DNA of 41,303 nt from an uncultured Opitutia bacterium (GTDB lineage Bacteria; Verrucomicrobiota; Verrucomicrobiia; Opitutales; UBA953). The stretch covers positions 1 to 41,303 of the forward strand of contig CAIYAN010000277.1 of the NCBI GenBank assembly GCA_903924185.1, given 5' to 3'. A program made the translations under genes and the position numbers. Below, one piece after another: positions 32,537-40,949 of this stretch; the stretch's first letter is position 1, and each line of letters begins with the position of its first letter. The notes under the pieces were generated by a model that ran no database searches, was not told the origin of the DNA, and was given only the letters and a program-made list of their open reading frames with translations.

Positions 32537-32613
32537 GAACGGCCTGACGGGCGTGGCAAGGGTGGAGATATCCGCCCAAGAAACGCTAAAACTCCGGGGC
32601 GGGCGGGGCGAGG

Positions 32614-32642
32614 TTGACAGGCGGGGCAGGAAAGGCACGAAT
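32614..32642 (+). promoter_or_regulatory. Candidate promoter of the small membrane protein
   Basis: A perfect TTGACA (32614-32619), 17 bases and a weak ACGAAT (32637-32642) precede the ATG at 32651 by 8 bases, giving a leader of only a base or two. Confidence 0.4.
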
Positions 32643-32650
32643 CAGTCCCC

Positions 32651-32917
32651 ATGGACAACAACATGAAGCCCAAGCTGGTCACCACGTGGGGGGTCATCGT
32701 CGACCTCTCCCTGACTGTGATTTTCTTCGCCTGGATGGCCACGATACTTAAGAAGCACGTGCCTTGGGTTGAAGCCGGCGAGCCCGCCGTTTGGGCGGGT
32801 GCCCTGCTCGCCTCGTCCTGCCTCTCGGGTGTACTCTGGATGGCTCTCAGCCTTTTCCGCGTTACCTTGGCGGACCAGATGCTCCCTAAGGATATCTCTG
32901 AAAAGCAGGGTCGCTAA
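32651..32917 (+). CDS. Small two-helix inner-membrane protein
   Basis: The protein is 88 residues (ATG at 32651; Met5 at 32663 is an alternative). Two hydrophobic segments (about 11-33 and 46-68) flank a short loop containing VPWVEAGEPAVW; the C-terminus is charged. I recognise no family. It is a single-gene unit ending at a strong terminator. Verrucomicrobial genomes often carry small proteins of this type without assigned function. Confidence 0.7.
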   Translation: MDNNMKPKLVTTWGVIVDLSLTVIFFAWMATILKKHVPWVEAGEPAVWAGALLASSCLSGVLWMALSLFRVTLADQMLPKDISEKQGR

Positions 32918-32936
32918 GCGCCACCCGCTTCCCGGC

Positions 32937-32968
32937 AAAGGCCAGCCCCGTGCTGGCCTTTTTATTTT
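32937..32968 (+). terminator. Rho-independent terminator of the small membrane protein gene
   Basis: AAGGCCAGC (32938-32946) pairs with GCTGGCCTT (32952-32960) around CCCGT, followed by TTTTTATTTT. The minus strand has only three T after the stem, so it is a weak terminator for the convergent gene. Confidence 0.88.
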
Positions 32969-34062
32969 AAGTTCGGCTCAGCCAAGACGCCTTGGATTTC
33001 CTTCCGCATTACCTCGGCCTCGCGAACCTCTTTCTGAAAATCGGCCCAGATAGCATCGAGCTCTTCGGGCGATGACTTCGGAAACCGCTCCAGCCAAGCC
33101 CCCAAGGTGCGCCAAGCATTATGGTAGACTGGATTCTGGCGGAGGATCTCCCGGCGAAGCACCAAGAGCCGCGACTCCATGCCTTGCCGCACACCCACGG
33201 CCTCGCGCTGCCGCACGACCTGCGGGCCAGTCAGGACGACATCGCCGGCACCGAGGTCGAAGACAAACCGAGTGGCATCATCCAAGGCTTCCGCGGACTC
33301 GCGCATGCCTAAGCTCACGGGACTACGCGTCAGGAGCAGGTTAGCGCGCGCGGCCAGCCACCATTCCTCCTCGGACTTCGCCAACGTCGCCAAAATTTTC
33401 CGCGTGTCGCGCCCCTGCGCCGCCGCGATGAGCACGCGGGTCTGCTCAGCGGAGATGCCAACATCATGGCGGAGCGCTCGCCAAAAAAGGAAAGCTTCCC
33501 TCTCCGGCGCCTTGCCTTGGAGGATATCGGCTAAGCGCGCGGGGGCGGCTAAGCGGCCTTCACGATACCAGAAATCGACCATCGCCGGACGTAACAGCGC
33601 GCGCGTCTCGCTCGCCAAAGCCTGCGCGACCCAGGGCTCGCTAGCGGTCACGGGCTGGCCGGCTGCAAAAGCTACTCGGCCCACCCAAGTGCGGGCCGCC
33701 GCTTCCGAGGCCCGCTGGGCCGCGACCTCGGGGGTAGTGAGCCGGAGCGAGACAATGACTTGGCCCGCTTGCACGCGGACGCTGACGTCTGGCTGCCCAG
33801 GCAGGTCGACGATTTCCAAACGGCCTTTCGCTTGGGGCACGCCATTAACGACCCCAGGGATGGCTGGAATCGCCAAGACTTGCTGCGTATAACGCTCGAG
33901 GGCGGAGCAGTGCACGGCGACAAAACTGACTTCGGCCAGTTCATAGCCGAGGACGACGGCTAGGCCGCCCTCATTGGCGAAAATACGTGGAGCCTCCGGT
34001 GCAGGCGCCGCGACGGGCTCGCCCGCCGCCAGGAAGACCCACGTAGCCAAGAGGCTCAGCAT
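32962..34062 (-). CDS. Exported protein of unknown function
   Basis: From the ATG at 34062, four bases after the previous stop, the protein has 366 residues and a signal peptide (about 1-16). The first half is strand-rich (VVLGYELAEVSFVAVHC, VSVRVQAGQVIVSLRLTTPEV); the second half is helical and charged (about 120-366), with EEEWWLAARANLLLTR and repeated Glu/Arg segments. I recognise no family. It is the last gene of the trpS unit and its function may depend on the coiled-coil membrane protein encoded upstream. Confidence 0.68.
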   Translation of the reverse strand: MLSLLATWVFLAAGEPVAAPAPEAPRIFANEGGLAVVLGYELAEVSFVAVHCSALERYTQQVLAIPAIPGVVNGVPQAKGRLEIVDLPGQPDVSVRVQAGQVIVSLRLTTPEVAAQRASEAAARTWVGRVAFAAGQPVTASEPWVAQALASETRALLRPAMVDFWYREGRLAAPARLADILQGKAPEREAFLFWRALRHDVGISAEQTRVLIAAAQGRDTRKILATLAKSEEEWWLAARANLLLTRSPVSLGMRESAEALDDATRFVFDLGAGDVVLTGPQVVRQREAVGVRQGMESRLLVLRREILRQNPVYHNAWRTLGAWLERFPKSSPEELDAIWADFQKEVREAEVMRKEIQGVLAEPNLK

Positions 34063-34066
34063 CGCA

Positions 34067-35257
34067 TCACGAGCCCGTGAAGTGGCTCTCATCAACCTCG
34101 ACTGGCTCGCCGCCCGAAAGGTGCAGCGGTTCGCCCATCGGCGTCTGGTCGTTCTTCCAAATTTCCACCGTCGCAGGCGCATCGGGCTCCGGTGAGACCC
34201 ACTGCCAGCGACCGATACCAAGGAAGGTCATGAGTTGCCCGCTATCCTGGCTCAGGCCTGGACCCGTCCCGCGGACATACGGTTTGTTGCCGATACCAAT
34301 CATCAAGTTAATCGTCAGTGATGTGCCGCCCCCCGCAGGGGCGGTGGCCACTTCGGCGGACTCCTCGTCCTCGGTGGATTCTTCTTCAATAGAAACCTCT
34401 GCTTCGGCCTCCGGCGCGATTACCGACTCGATCGGGGTCTTCACATCTTCGATGACCATCTCCTCGACAGCAGCCTCCGGCTCTTCGTCGGAAAGCGACG
34501 ACGGGCTAGGAGCGGAGGCGGCGGGCGGGTTTGCCTGTAAGGACTTTACTTCGGCCTGAACGGACTCGAGCGCTTCGCTCAATTTGTCGGTAGCGGCGGC
34601 AGCCTTCTGGCCGGACTTCTTAAAATCTTCGCGTAGTTTCTTGAGGTCGTCGGCCACGGCGGCCTGCTGCGTCCCGACGTCGGTACGCAGGGCCTTTATC
34701 GCCTCGGCGGCCTCATCCACATCCGCCACGGAACCGCGGACGGACACGGCCAAGGCTTCGACCTGCGTAGTCAATTCTTCGACGGCTTCCGGCTTCACGG
34801 AACTACCGCTAGCGGCCACCGCGGCCTCCAAGACTTTTGCCTTGGCTTCTAAGGCAGTGATAGCGGCCTTGAGCGTGTTGAGTTCAGCGGAGGCGCGCTG
34901 GGCGACCGCGGCCGCCGCGGCCTCACCGGCCTGACGAGCGGTAACTTCGATTTCGCCGACGCGGCGAGAAACCGCTTCGGTGCCCGCCCGGAAATCATCC
35001 CGCAGCCCGTCAATCTCCGCGGCCAGCGCTGTTCGTAAACGTGCCTGCTCGGCGAGACGCTCGCGCTTGTCCCCACCATCCATCAACACGGGGACGACGA
35101 CGATGAGCGAAGCACCCAAGATGCCGAGTACGGCCAGGAAGGCCTCCAGCCCGTCACGGGGGTTCAGGTCGAGGCACAGGATGGCGATGACGGCGATAAA
35201 GTCGGCCGCCACTAAGTACCATTTTTCTTTAAGGATTTTTTCGAGGTCGCGGTTCAT
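34067..35257 (-). CDS. Membrane protein with long coiled coil and C-terminal beta domain
   Basis: The ATG at 35257 is preferred over a TTG at 35287. The 396-residue protein has two transmembrane helices (about 13-31 and 37-57), a long Ala/Glu/Lys coiled coil (about 60-250), an acidic Ser/Glu-rich linker (about 255-320, EAEAEVSIEEESTEDEES) and a compact C-terminal domain (about 325-396, NKPYVRGTGPGL and GRWQWVSPEPDAPATVEIWKND). The plan suggests a cytoplasmic rod with an end domain. I do not recognise the C-terminal domain by name. It follows trpS closely. Confidence 0.7.
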   Translation of the reverse strand: MNRDLEKILKEKWYLVAADFIAVIAILCLDLNPRDGLEAFLAVLGILGASLIVVVPVLMDGGDKRERLAEQARLRTALAAEIDGLRDDFRAGTEAVSRRVGEIEVTARQAGEAAAAAVAQRASAELNTLKAAITALEAKAKVLEAAVAASGSSVKPEAVEELTTQVEALAVSVRGSVADVDEAAEAIKALRTDVGTQQAAVADDLKKLREDFKKSGQKAAAATDKLSEALESVQAEVKSLQANPPAASAPSPSSLSDEEPEAAVEEMVIEDVKTPIESVIAPEAEAEVSIEEESTEDEESAEVATAPAGGGTSLTINLMIGIGNKPYVRGTGPGLSQDSGQLMTFLGIGRWQWVSPEPDAPATVEIWKNDQTPMGEPLHLSGGEPVEVDESHFTGS

Positions 35258-35283
35258 GGGGTGGGGTTGGGGGAAAGGGAAAC

Positions 35284-36303
35284 TCAACGCGGGCGTTCGA
35301 CGAAGCCGACCTTGCGATTGACCTTGGACATCGTCCGGAAGGCCGTGGCTTGGGCCTTTTCAGCGCCAGACTTGAAAATCGCGTTCAGCGCTTCGCGGTC
35401 TTTAATAAGTTCGTCGTAGCGCAGGCGGACTGGGTCGAGGGTCGCGACGACCGCATCAGCGACGGCCTTCTTGAAATCTCCATAGCCCTTGCCCGCAAAC
35501 TCAGCGGTGAGCGTCGGGACATCGCGACCTGTGCAGGCCGAGAGGATGGCGAGGAGGTTTGTGACGCCGGGCTTATCTTCGCCCGGGCGCACCTCGGAAC
35601 CGGAGTCGGTCACCGCCGACATGAACTTCTTGCGGATCTCTTCGGGCCGGTCCGTGACGTAGACCGTGGAGGACTGGTTGGGGTCGGACTTCGACATCTT
35701 CGCCGTCGGGTCCTGCAGGGACATAATGCGCGAACCCACCTTAGAGATAAAGGGGGACGGAACCTTGAAGGTGTCCGAATAGCGGTGGTTAAACTTCTCT
35801 GCCAAGTCGCGGGCCAGCTCAAGGTGCTGCTTCTGGTCGTCGCCCACCGGCACGAGATCCGCATTATAAAGGAGGATATCCGCCGCCATCAGCACGGGGT
35901 AGAAAAGGAGGCCCGCATCGATCGACTGCTGCTTCTTGGCCTTGTCTTTGAACTGGGTCATGCGCTCCAACTGGCCCAACGGGCAGAGGCAGCCTAAAAT
36001 CCAGGCTAGTTCGGTATGACCAATGACATGGGACTGGGCAAAGAGATGACTCCGGGCGGGGTCGAGGCCGCAGGCCACATATTGGGCGAGGCAGGAGTAG
36101 GTATTATCCCGGAGTTGGGCGGGGACGTGGGCTACCGTGATGGCGTGCTGGTCCACGATACCGAAATAGCACTCATAGTCGTCCTGCATCCGACCCCAAT
36201 TCAGGACGGCGCCGAGGTAATTCCCCAAATGGAGACGGCCCGTCGGCTGGGCGCAGGTCAGGACCACCGGCTTGGCGGGCTTTTTTTCGGCTATTTCGCT
36301 CAT
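35284..36303 (-). CDS. trpS: Tryptophanyl-tRNA synthetase
   Basis: TrpRS activates tryptophan and charges tRNA-Trp. From the ATG at 36303 the protein has 339 residues, the usual length. It has the class I HLGN variant (25-28) in PTGRLHLGNYLGAV, GLDPARSHLFAQSHV, the ILLYNADLVPVGDDQKQHLELARDLAEKFN region and KMSKS near residue 203. AGAGGA lies directly against the ATG. It leads a three-gene unit with the coiled-coil and exported proteins. Confidence 0.98.
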   Translation of the reverse strand: MSEIAEKKPAKPVVLTCAQPTGRLHLGNYLGAVLNWGRMQDDYECYFGIVDQHAITVAHVPAQLRDNTYSCLAQYVACGLDPARSHLFAQSHVIGHTELAWILGCLCPLGQLERMTQFKDKAKKQQSIDAGLLFYPVLMAADILLYNADLVPVGDDQKQHLELARDLAEKFNHRYSDTFKVPSPFISKVGSRIMSLQDPTAKMSKSDPNQSSTVYVTDRPEEIRKKFMSAVTDSGSEVRPGEDKPGVTNLLAILSACTGRDVPTLTAEFAGKGYGDFKKAVADAVVATLDPVRLRYDELIKDREALNAIFKSGAEKAQATAFRTMSKVNRKVGFVERPR

Positions 36304-36368
36304 TCCTCTGGTCGCCAGCGTGGCAAGCCACAGGCTGGGCATCAAGCGGATAGGGATGTCACTGACGC

Positions 36369-36397
36369 TTGAAATGGCGGATTCTTCCGCCTAGATA
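36369..36397 (+). promoter_or_regulatory. mscS promoter with palindromic spacer
   Basis: TTGAAA (36369-36374), exactly 17 bases and TAGATA (36392-36397) form a strong promoter, leaving a leader of about 20 bases. The spacer contains GGCGGA-TTCT-TCCGCC (36376-36391), a perfect 6-base inverted repeat and candidate operator. Confidence 0.6.
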
Positions 36398-36423
36398 AAA
36401 CAACGCTCCTCCCCTCCTTTCCC

Positions 36424-37557
36424 ATGTTCCTCGCTCAAGTCGCCCCCGCGACCGCTCCGGCGGCCGTCAGCTCGGCCAATAAGTTCTACATCATCGGTGA
36501 CCTCGACGCCGTAAAGCCGGACATCCCCCAGAGCTGGCCAGACGTCGTCCTCCACAATCTAGGCTACATCGCCTTGGCGTTCGTCATCGGCTGGGTCGCC
36601 AAGAAGGCCCTCGGCTGGGCTGCGACGAAGTTCGATAAGAGTCCCATCGCCCAAGCCGCCGTAGCGGCGGTTGGTAAAGCCCTACCAGCCCTCCTGCCAG
36701 CCTACGCCCTCCTTTTCATCATCAAGGAGAACGCCCCCTACCTCGCCCATGGCGACTGGCTGCATTTCGCGGCCGTCAGCGCCATCTTCCTCACTTCCTT
36801 GGCCCACACGACCGCCATCTTCTACCTCGTGGAGATTCCCATCGCCTGGGCTCGGAAGGTCGCCGACGAAACCGATAATAAACTGGACGACGTTCTCGTC
36901 CCGATGATCTCCACGGTCATCAAGATCTCCGTCATCCTTGTCGGTGGCTTCAAGGCCATCTCGATCATCGACCCGAAGTCCTCCGAGGCGATTCTCGGCC
37001 TCCTCGCCGGCGCCGTCGTTGGCTTGGCCTTCGCCTCCCAAGACACCATCAAGAACGTCTTTGGTGCCGTGATGCTCATCGTCGACCAGCCCTTCACGCT
37101 CGGCGACTTCATCAACACCGGAACGCATGAAGGCAAGGTCGAGGCCCTCGGCCTGCGTTCCACGACCATCGAGCTCATGGACGGCCAAAAGCTGGCCATC
37201 CCGAACGGCGACCTCGCCAACCGCGCCATCGTTAATATTACCCGCCGCGATTTCATCCGCGCCCAAGACCTCGTGCACCTCGAGGTCAATACGCCGTCCG
37301 AGAAAATCCAGCAGGCGGTCACGATTGTCCGTGAATCGCTCGTGGACCACGAAGGCTTCGACTCGCGCCACCCGCCCCTCGTGCACGTGATCGAGTTCAG
37401 CGACTGGGCCGTGAATATTCGCCTCATGTACTGGTTCCGTCCGGCCAACGCCGCTAAGCAATTAGATTTTAACCAGAAACTCCTGCTCCGCATTAGTGCG
37501 AAACTCCAGGCGGCGGACATTCGCCTCGCCGCGCAAGGCACCCCGCAACCCCGCTAA
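36424..37557 (+). CDS. MscS-family mechanosensitive channel
   Basis: The protein is 377 residues with four to five membrane segments (about 45-60, 80-100, 112-135, 158-178 and 190-212). The pore-lining helix and first beta domain read LGLLAGAVVGLAFASQDTIKNVFGAVMLIVDQPFTLGDFI, followed by EGKVEALGLRSTTIELMDGQKLAIPNGDLANRAIVN, the MscS signature. It releases solutes under hypo-osmotic shock. The Gld-type ABC cluster follows after seven bases, so the genes are probably co-transcribed from the promoter at 36369. Confidence 0.95.
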   Translation: MFLAQVAPATAPAAVSSANKFYIIGDLDAVKPDIPQSWPDVVLHNLGYIALAFVIGWVAKKALGWAATKFDKSPIAQAAVAAVGKALPALLPAYALLFIIKENAPYLAHGDWLHFAAVSAIFLTSLAHTTAIFYLVEIPIAWARKVADETDNKLDDVLVPMISTVIKISVILVGGFKAISIIDPKSSEAILGLLAGAVVGLAFASQDTIKNVFGAVMLIVDQPFTLGDFINTGTHEGKVEALGLRSTTIELMDGQKLAIPNGDLANRAIVNITRRDFIRAQDLVHLEVNTPSEKIQQAVTIVRESLVDHEGFDSRHPPLVHVIEFSDWAVNIRLMYWFRPANAAKQLDFNQKLLLRISAKLQAADIRLAAQGTPQPR

Positions 37558-37564
37558 TTTCCCC

Positions 37565-38269
37565 ATGGCCCTCATCGAAGTCTCCCAACTGCAAAAATCC
37601 TACGGCGCTATTCGCGCCGTGAAAAACGTTTCATTCTCTGTCGATCGCGGCGAAGTCGTTGGCTTCCTCGGGCCTAACGGTGCTGGCAAGTCCACGACGA
37701 TGAAGTTGCTCACGGGCTACCTTCGTCCCGACGCCGGCACGGCCGTCGTCGCGGGCTTCGATGTCGTCGAGAACCCCGTGGCCGCCAAGGCCCACCTCGG
37801 CTACTCGCCCGAAGGCGCACCGGCCTACGGCGAAATGACCGTCCGCGAATTCCTGCGCTTCGCCGCCGAACTACGCGGCCTCGCCGATCCCGCCCAACGC
37901 GTGGCCGACACGCTCAAACTCTGCCGCCTCGAAGAGGTCGCTGGCCAATCTGTGGACACGCTCTCCAAGGGTTACCGTATGCGCGTGGGCTTCGCCCAAG
38001 CGGTCATCCACGACCCAGCCGTGCTCATCCTCGATGAACCCACCGACGGCCTCGACCCGAACCAGAAGTTCGAAGTGCGCCGCATCCTCAAGGACATGGC
38101 CGCCCGCAAGGCCGTCATTGTTTCGACGCACATTCTCGAAGAGATCGATGAACTCTGCACGCGCGTGATCGTCATCGCCCAAGGCGAGGTCCGCTGCGAC
38201 GAATCCAAGGAACGCTTCCTCCAACGCGGTGCCGACCTCAATCAGGTATTCCGCAAACTCACCGCCTAA
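37565..38269 (+). CDS. ABC transporter ATPase, GldA-type
   Basis: From the ATG at 37565 the protein has 234 residues: Walker A GPNGAGKST (36-44), signature LSKGYRMRVGFAQA, Walker B AVLILDEPTDGLDP and the switch His in VSTHILEE. It belongs to the ABC-2-type ATPases such as GldA. With the permease and the GldG-like subunit it forms an exporter-like complex. In Bacteroidetes GldAFG is linked to gliding, but homologous clusters occur widely in non-gliders, so motility is not implied. Confidence 0.92.
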   Translation: MALIEVSQLQKSYGAIRAVKNVSFSVDRGEVVGFLGPNGAGKSTTMKLLTGYLRPDAGTAVVAGFDVVENPVAAKAHLGYSPEGAPAYGEMTVREFLRFAAELRGLADPAQRVADTLKLCRLEEVAGQSVDTLSKGYRMRVGFAQAVIHDPAVLILDEPTDGLDPNQKFEVRRILKDMAARKAVIVSTHILEEIDELCTRVIVIAQGEVRCDESKERFLQRGADLNQVFRKLTA

Positions 38270-38282
38270 TCCACTTACGACC

Positions 38283-39044
38283 ATGTCTGACCAACCTACC
38301 TCCCCGACCCCGCGTCCCGGCGCCGCCTTCTGGGCCGTGCTGCGTCGCGAATTCGCGGGCTACTTCCGCACGCCGCTGGCGTATGTCTTCCTCGCGGTCT
38401 TCAACGCCTTCGCCATCTCCTTGGCTTTCTTCATCGGTAATATCTACGAAGCTGGCGTCGCCAGCCTCGACCGCTTCTTCCTCTACCATCCGTGGCTCTG
38501 GGCCTTCCTCGCTCCCGCCGCGGGTGCTCGCCTCTGGGCCGAAGAACGCCGGCAAGGGACGCTCGAACTGCTCCTCACCTGGCCAGTCACGGTTTGGCAA
38601 GCCGCCCTCGGCAAGTTCTTCGCGGCTTGGCTCTTCTTGGGGAGTGCGCTCCTCATCACCCTGCCGATGGCCTTCACGGTCTGCTACCTCGGTGACCCCG
38701 ACGTTGGCGTGATCGTCTCGGGCTACGTGGGCTCATTCCTTTGCGCGGGCGCCTGCCTCGGTATCGCCGCCATCGCCTCCGCGCTCACGCGCAGTCAGGT
38801 CATCGCGTTCGTCACTGGCTTCCTCGCCTGTTTCGTTCTGGTCCTCGTCGGCTACGGTGTCTTTGACGAACTACTCTCCGGGGCGTTCGCCACCGGCACC
38901 GTCGACGAAATCCGGCGCCTTGGCCTCTGGCGTAACCTGGAACCGTTTACGCTGGGCCTCATCGACCTGCGACCCACCGCCTACTTCTTGACCGTGGCCT
39001 TCGCAGGCCTCGGGCTCAGCACCCTCATCGTCGAACGCCGCTAA
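38283..39044 (+). CDS. ABC-2 type permease, GldF-like
   Basis: From the ATG at 38283 the protein has 253 residues. It begins FWAVLRREFAGYFRTPLAYVFLAVF and has RLWAEERRQGTLELLLTWPVT, the hallmark of the ABC-2/GldF family, with six hydrophobic segments. It lies 13 bases after the ATPase gene and 15 before the GldG-like gene. Confidence 0.92.
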   Translation: MSDQPTSPTPRPGAAFWAVLRREFAGYFRTPLAYVFLAVFNAFAISLAFFIGNIYEAGVASLDRFFLYHPWLWAFLAPAAGARLWAEERRQGTLELLLTWPVTVWQAALGKFFAAWLFLGSALLITLPMAFTVCYLGDPDVGVIVSGYVGSFLCAGACLGIAAIASALTRSQVIAFVTGFLACFVLVLVGYGVFDELLSGAFATGTVDEIRRLGLWRNLEPFTLGLIDLRPTAYFLTVAFAGLGLSTLIVERR

Positions 39045-39059
39045 TCGGAGAAACCCACC

Positions 39060-40946
39060 ATGTCTCGCTCCCAAGCCATCTTTGCCGCCCTCGCCATCCT
39101 GGCCGCGGCTTTCTTCGTCAGCCTCATCGTTAGCGTCGTCGGCGACCGCTTCGGCGGTACGCGCGTCGACCTAACCGAAGACCACACGTTCACGCTCTCC
39201 CCCGGCTCGCGCCACATCGTCGGCAAGCTCGATGAGCCCGTGACACTGGAGTTCTTCGTCAGCCGCTCCGACGTCAAACTGCGCCCCTACCTCGAAAGCT
39301 ATTCCCGCCGTATCGAAACATTGCTGCGCGAATACGCCGCGGCCTCCAAGGGTAAGGTCAAGCTGGTCATCACCGACCCCAAGCCCGACACCAAGGAAGA
39401 GCAGCGCGCGCAGCGCCAGAGTTTGGGTGCGATGAACACGCCCAACGGTGCGGCCTACCTCGGTGTAACCGCCCAACAGGCCGATACGGTCAAGGCGATT
39501 GCCTTCCTTGACCCCACGCGTGAAAAATTCCTCGAGTACGACTTGTCTAAGTTAATTGCGTCCGTGGCCCGCCTCGAGCGCCCCAAGCTCGCCATCGTCA
39601 GCACGCTGGCCATCACGAACACGGCCCCACAAGGCGGCGAGCAGCAACCCGGCGCCGCCGATGTGCTCATGGCTGAACTGGGCCAAACGTTTGAAGTCAT
39701 CACCGTCAGCAACCAGGCGACGGAACTCCCGAAGGGTACGGCTGTGGTCGCGCTGATCCACCCGCATCACCTTTCCGATAAGCTCGCCTACGCCATCGAC
39801 CAATTCCTCCTAAATGGCGGCGCCGTCTTTGCGGCGGTCGACCCGCTCTCGCGCTACCAGAAGTTCCAGCAAGGCGGCATGCCCTTCATGGTCGCCCCGA
39901 TGGCGCTCAGCGCTTCCTCCGACCCGGCCCTGCTCCGCGGCTGGGGTGTGAACGTCGAGATGGACGCAGTTTCTGGCGACAGCCAGCGCTCCGTGCCGAT
40001 CCGTGGTTCGCGTAACCAGCCCGTGCAATACCCGCCAGCCTTCTCCGTCGGTGCCGAGTCCTTGTCCAAAGAGTCTCCGCTCACCTCCGACCTACGTGAA
40101 TTAGCCTTCATGGAGGCTGGCGAAATCACGCTCATCTCTGGTGCCGAAAAGCGCCTCAAGATGGATGTGCTCATCGCCCTCAAGGGGCCGACCACAGGCG
40201 CTGCCGCTACGCAAATCGCCAACGCCGGTCCGTTCGAGAAAGTCGCGCTGGGCTTCAAGGCCGATGGCCGTCCCCGCATCCTCGCGGCTTCCTTCACCGG
40301 CACCTTCAACTCAGCCTTCCCCAACGGTGTCGCCGCGGACGAGAAGGACAAGACCCCCAAGGCCGGCCCCGACCACCTCAAGGAATCCAAGAGGCCTGGT
40401 CGTCTCTTCGTCGTCGCGGACGCTGACTTCATGCTCGACCCCTTTACCGTCCGCCAGCGCCAGCTGAACGGCCAGATGGTCATGGAAGAACTGAACGATA
40501 ACTTGAAGTTCGTATTGAGCTCGCTCGAGACCCTCGGTGGCTCTGATGAACTCGTGACGCTGCGCTCCAAGGGCACGTCCATCCGCCCGTTCAAGCGCGT
40601 CGTCGCCCTCGAACGCAACGCCCAAGCACTCTATCAGGCTAAGCTCGACGAAATCGAGAAGCGCCTCGAAGAGGCCAACAACAAGGTGAACGAAATCTCC
40701 CGCCGCAGCGGGGGCGACCTGTCTAAGGGCCTTGTCATCACGCCCGAGATGCAGCGCGAGATCGACAAGTTCCAGAAAGAAGCCGCCGAGCTCTCCGAGC
40801 AGCGCCGGCAGATTCGCCGTGGCCTCAGCGAGGACGTGAATGCGCTCGGCCGTAAACTGGCCGTGGTCAACCTCCTCATCGGGCCAATCCTCGCTGGCCT
40901 CTTCGGCCTGCTCTACTTCCTCTCTCGCCGCCGTAAAGCCGCCTAA
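39060..40946 (+). CDS. GldG-like ABC transporter auxiliary protein
   Basis: The 628-residue protein has an N-terminal membrane helix (about 8-28), the opening RVDLTEDHTFTLSPGSRHIVGKLDEPVTLEFFVSR, and an ABC_transp_aux/GldG periplasmic region with FLLNGGAVFAAVDP and FVVADADFMLDP. A coiled coil (about 520-590) precedes a C-terminal helix (about 602-623). One of the few Shine-Dalgarno-like sequences in the window (GGAG, 9 bases before the ATG) precedes it. It is followed three bases later by the DUF4340 gene, the usual order in such clusters. Confidence 0.92.
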   Translation: MSRSQAIFAALAILAAAFFVSLIVSVVGDRFGGTRVDLTEDHTFTLSPGSRHIVGKLDEPVTLEFFVSRSDVKLRPYLESYSRRIETLLREYAAASKGKVKLVITDPKPDTKEEQRAQRQSLGAMNTPNGAAYLGVTAQQADTVKAIAFLDPTREKFLEYDLSKLIASVARLERPKLAIVSTLAITNTAPQGGEQQPGAADVLMAELGQTFEVITVSNQATELPKGTAVVALIHPHHLSDKLAYAIDQFLLNGGAVFAAVDPLSRYQKFQQGGMPFMVAPMALSASSDPALLRGWGVNVEMDAVSGDSQRSVPIRGSRNQPVQYPPAFSVGAESLSKESPLTSDLRELAFMEAGEITLISGAEKRLKMDVLIALKGPTTGAAATQIANAGPFEKVALGFKADGRPRILAASFTGTFNSAFPNGVAADEKDKTPKAGPDHLKESKRPGRLFVVADADFMLDPFTVRQRQLNGQMVMEELNDNLKFVLSSLETLGGSDELVTLRSKGTSIRPFKRVVALERNAQALYQAKLDEIEKRLEEANNKVNEISRRSGGDLSKGLVITPEMQREIDKFQKEAAELSEQRRQIRRGLSEDVNALGRKLAVVNLLIGPILAGLFGLLYFLSRRRKAA

Positions 40947-40949
40947 CCC

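Noticed and set aside
32475-32650. T-box riboswitch upstream of ileS
   Set aside because: No T-box consensus, specifier loop or terminator/antiterminator pair is visible, and T-boxes are mostly found in Firmicutes.
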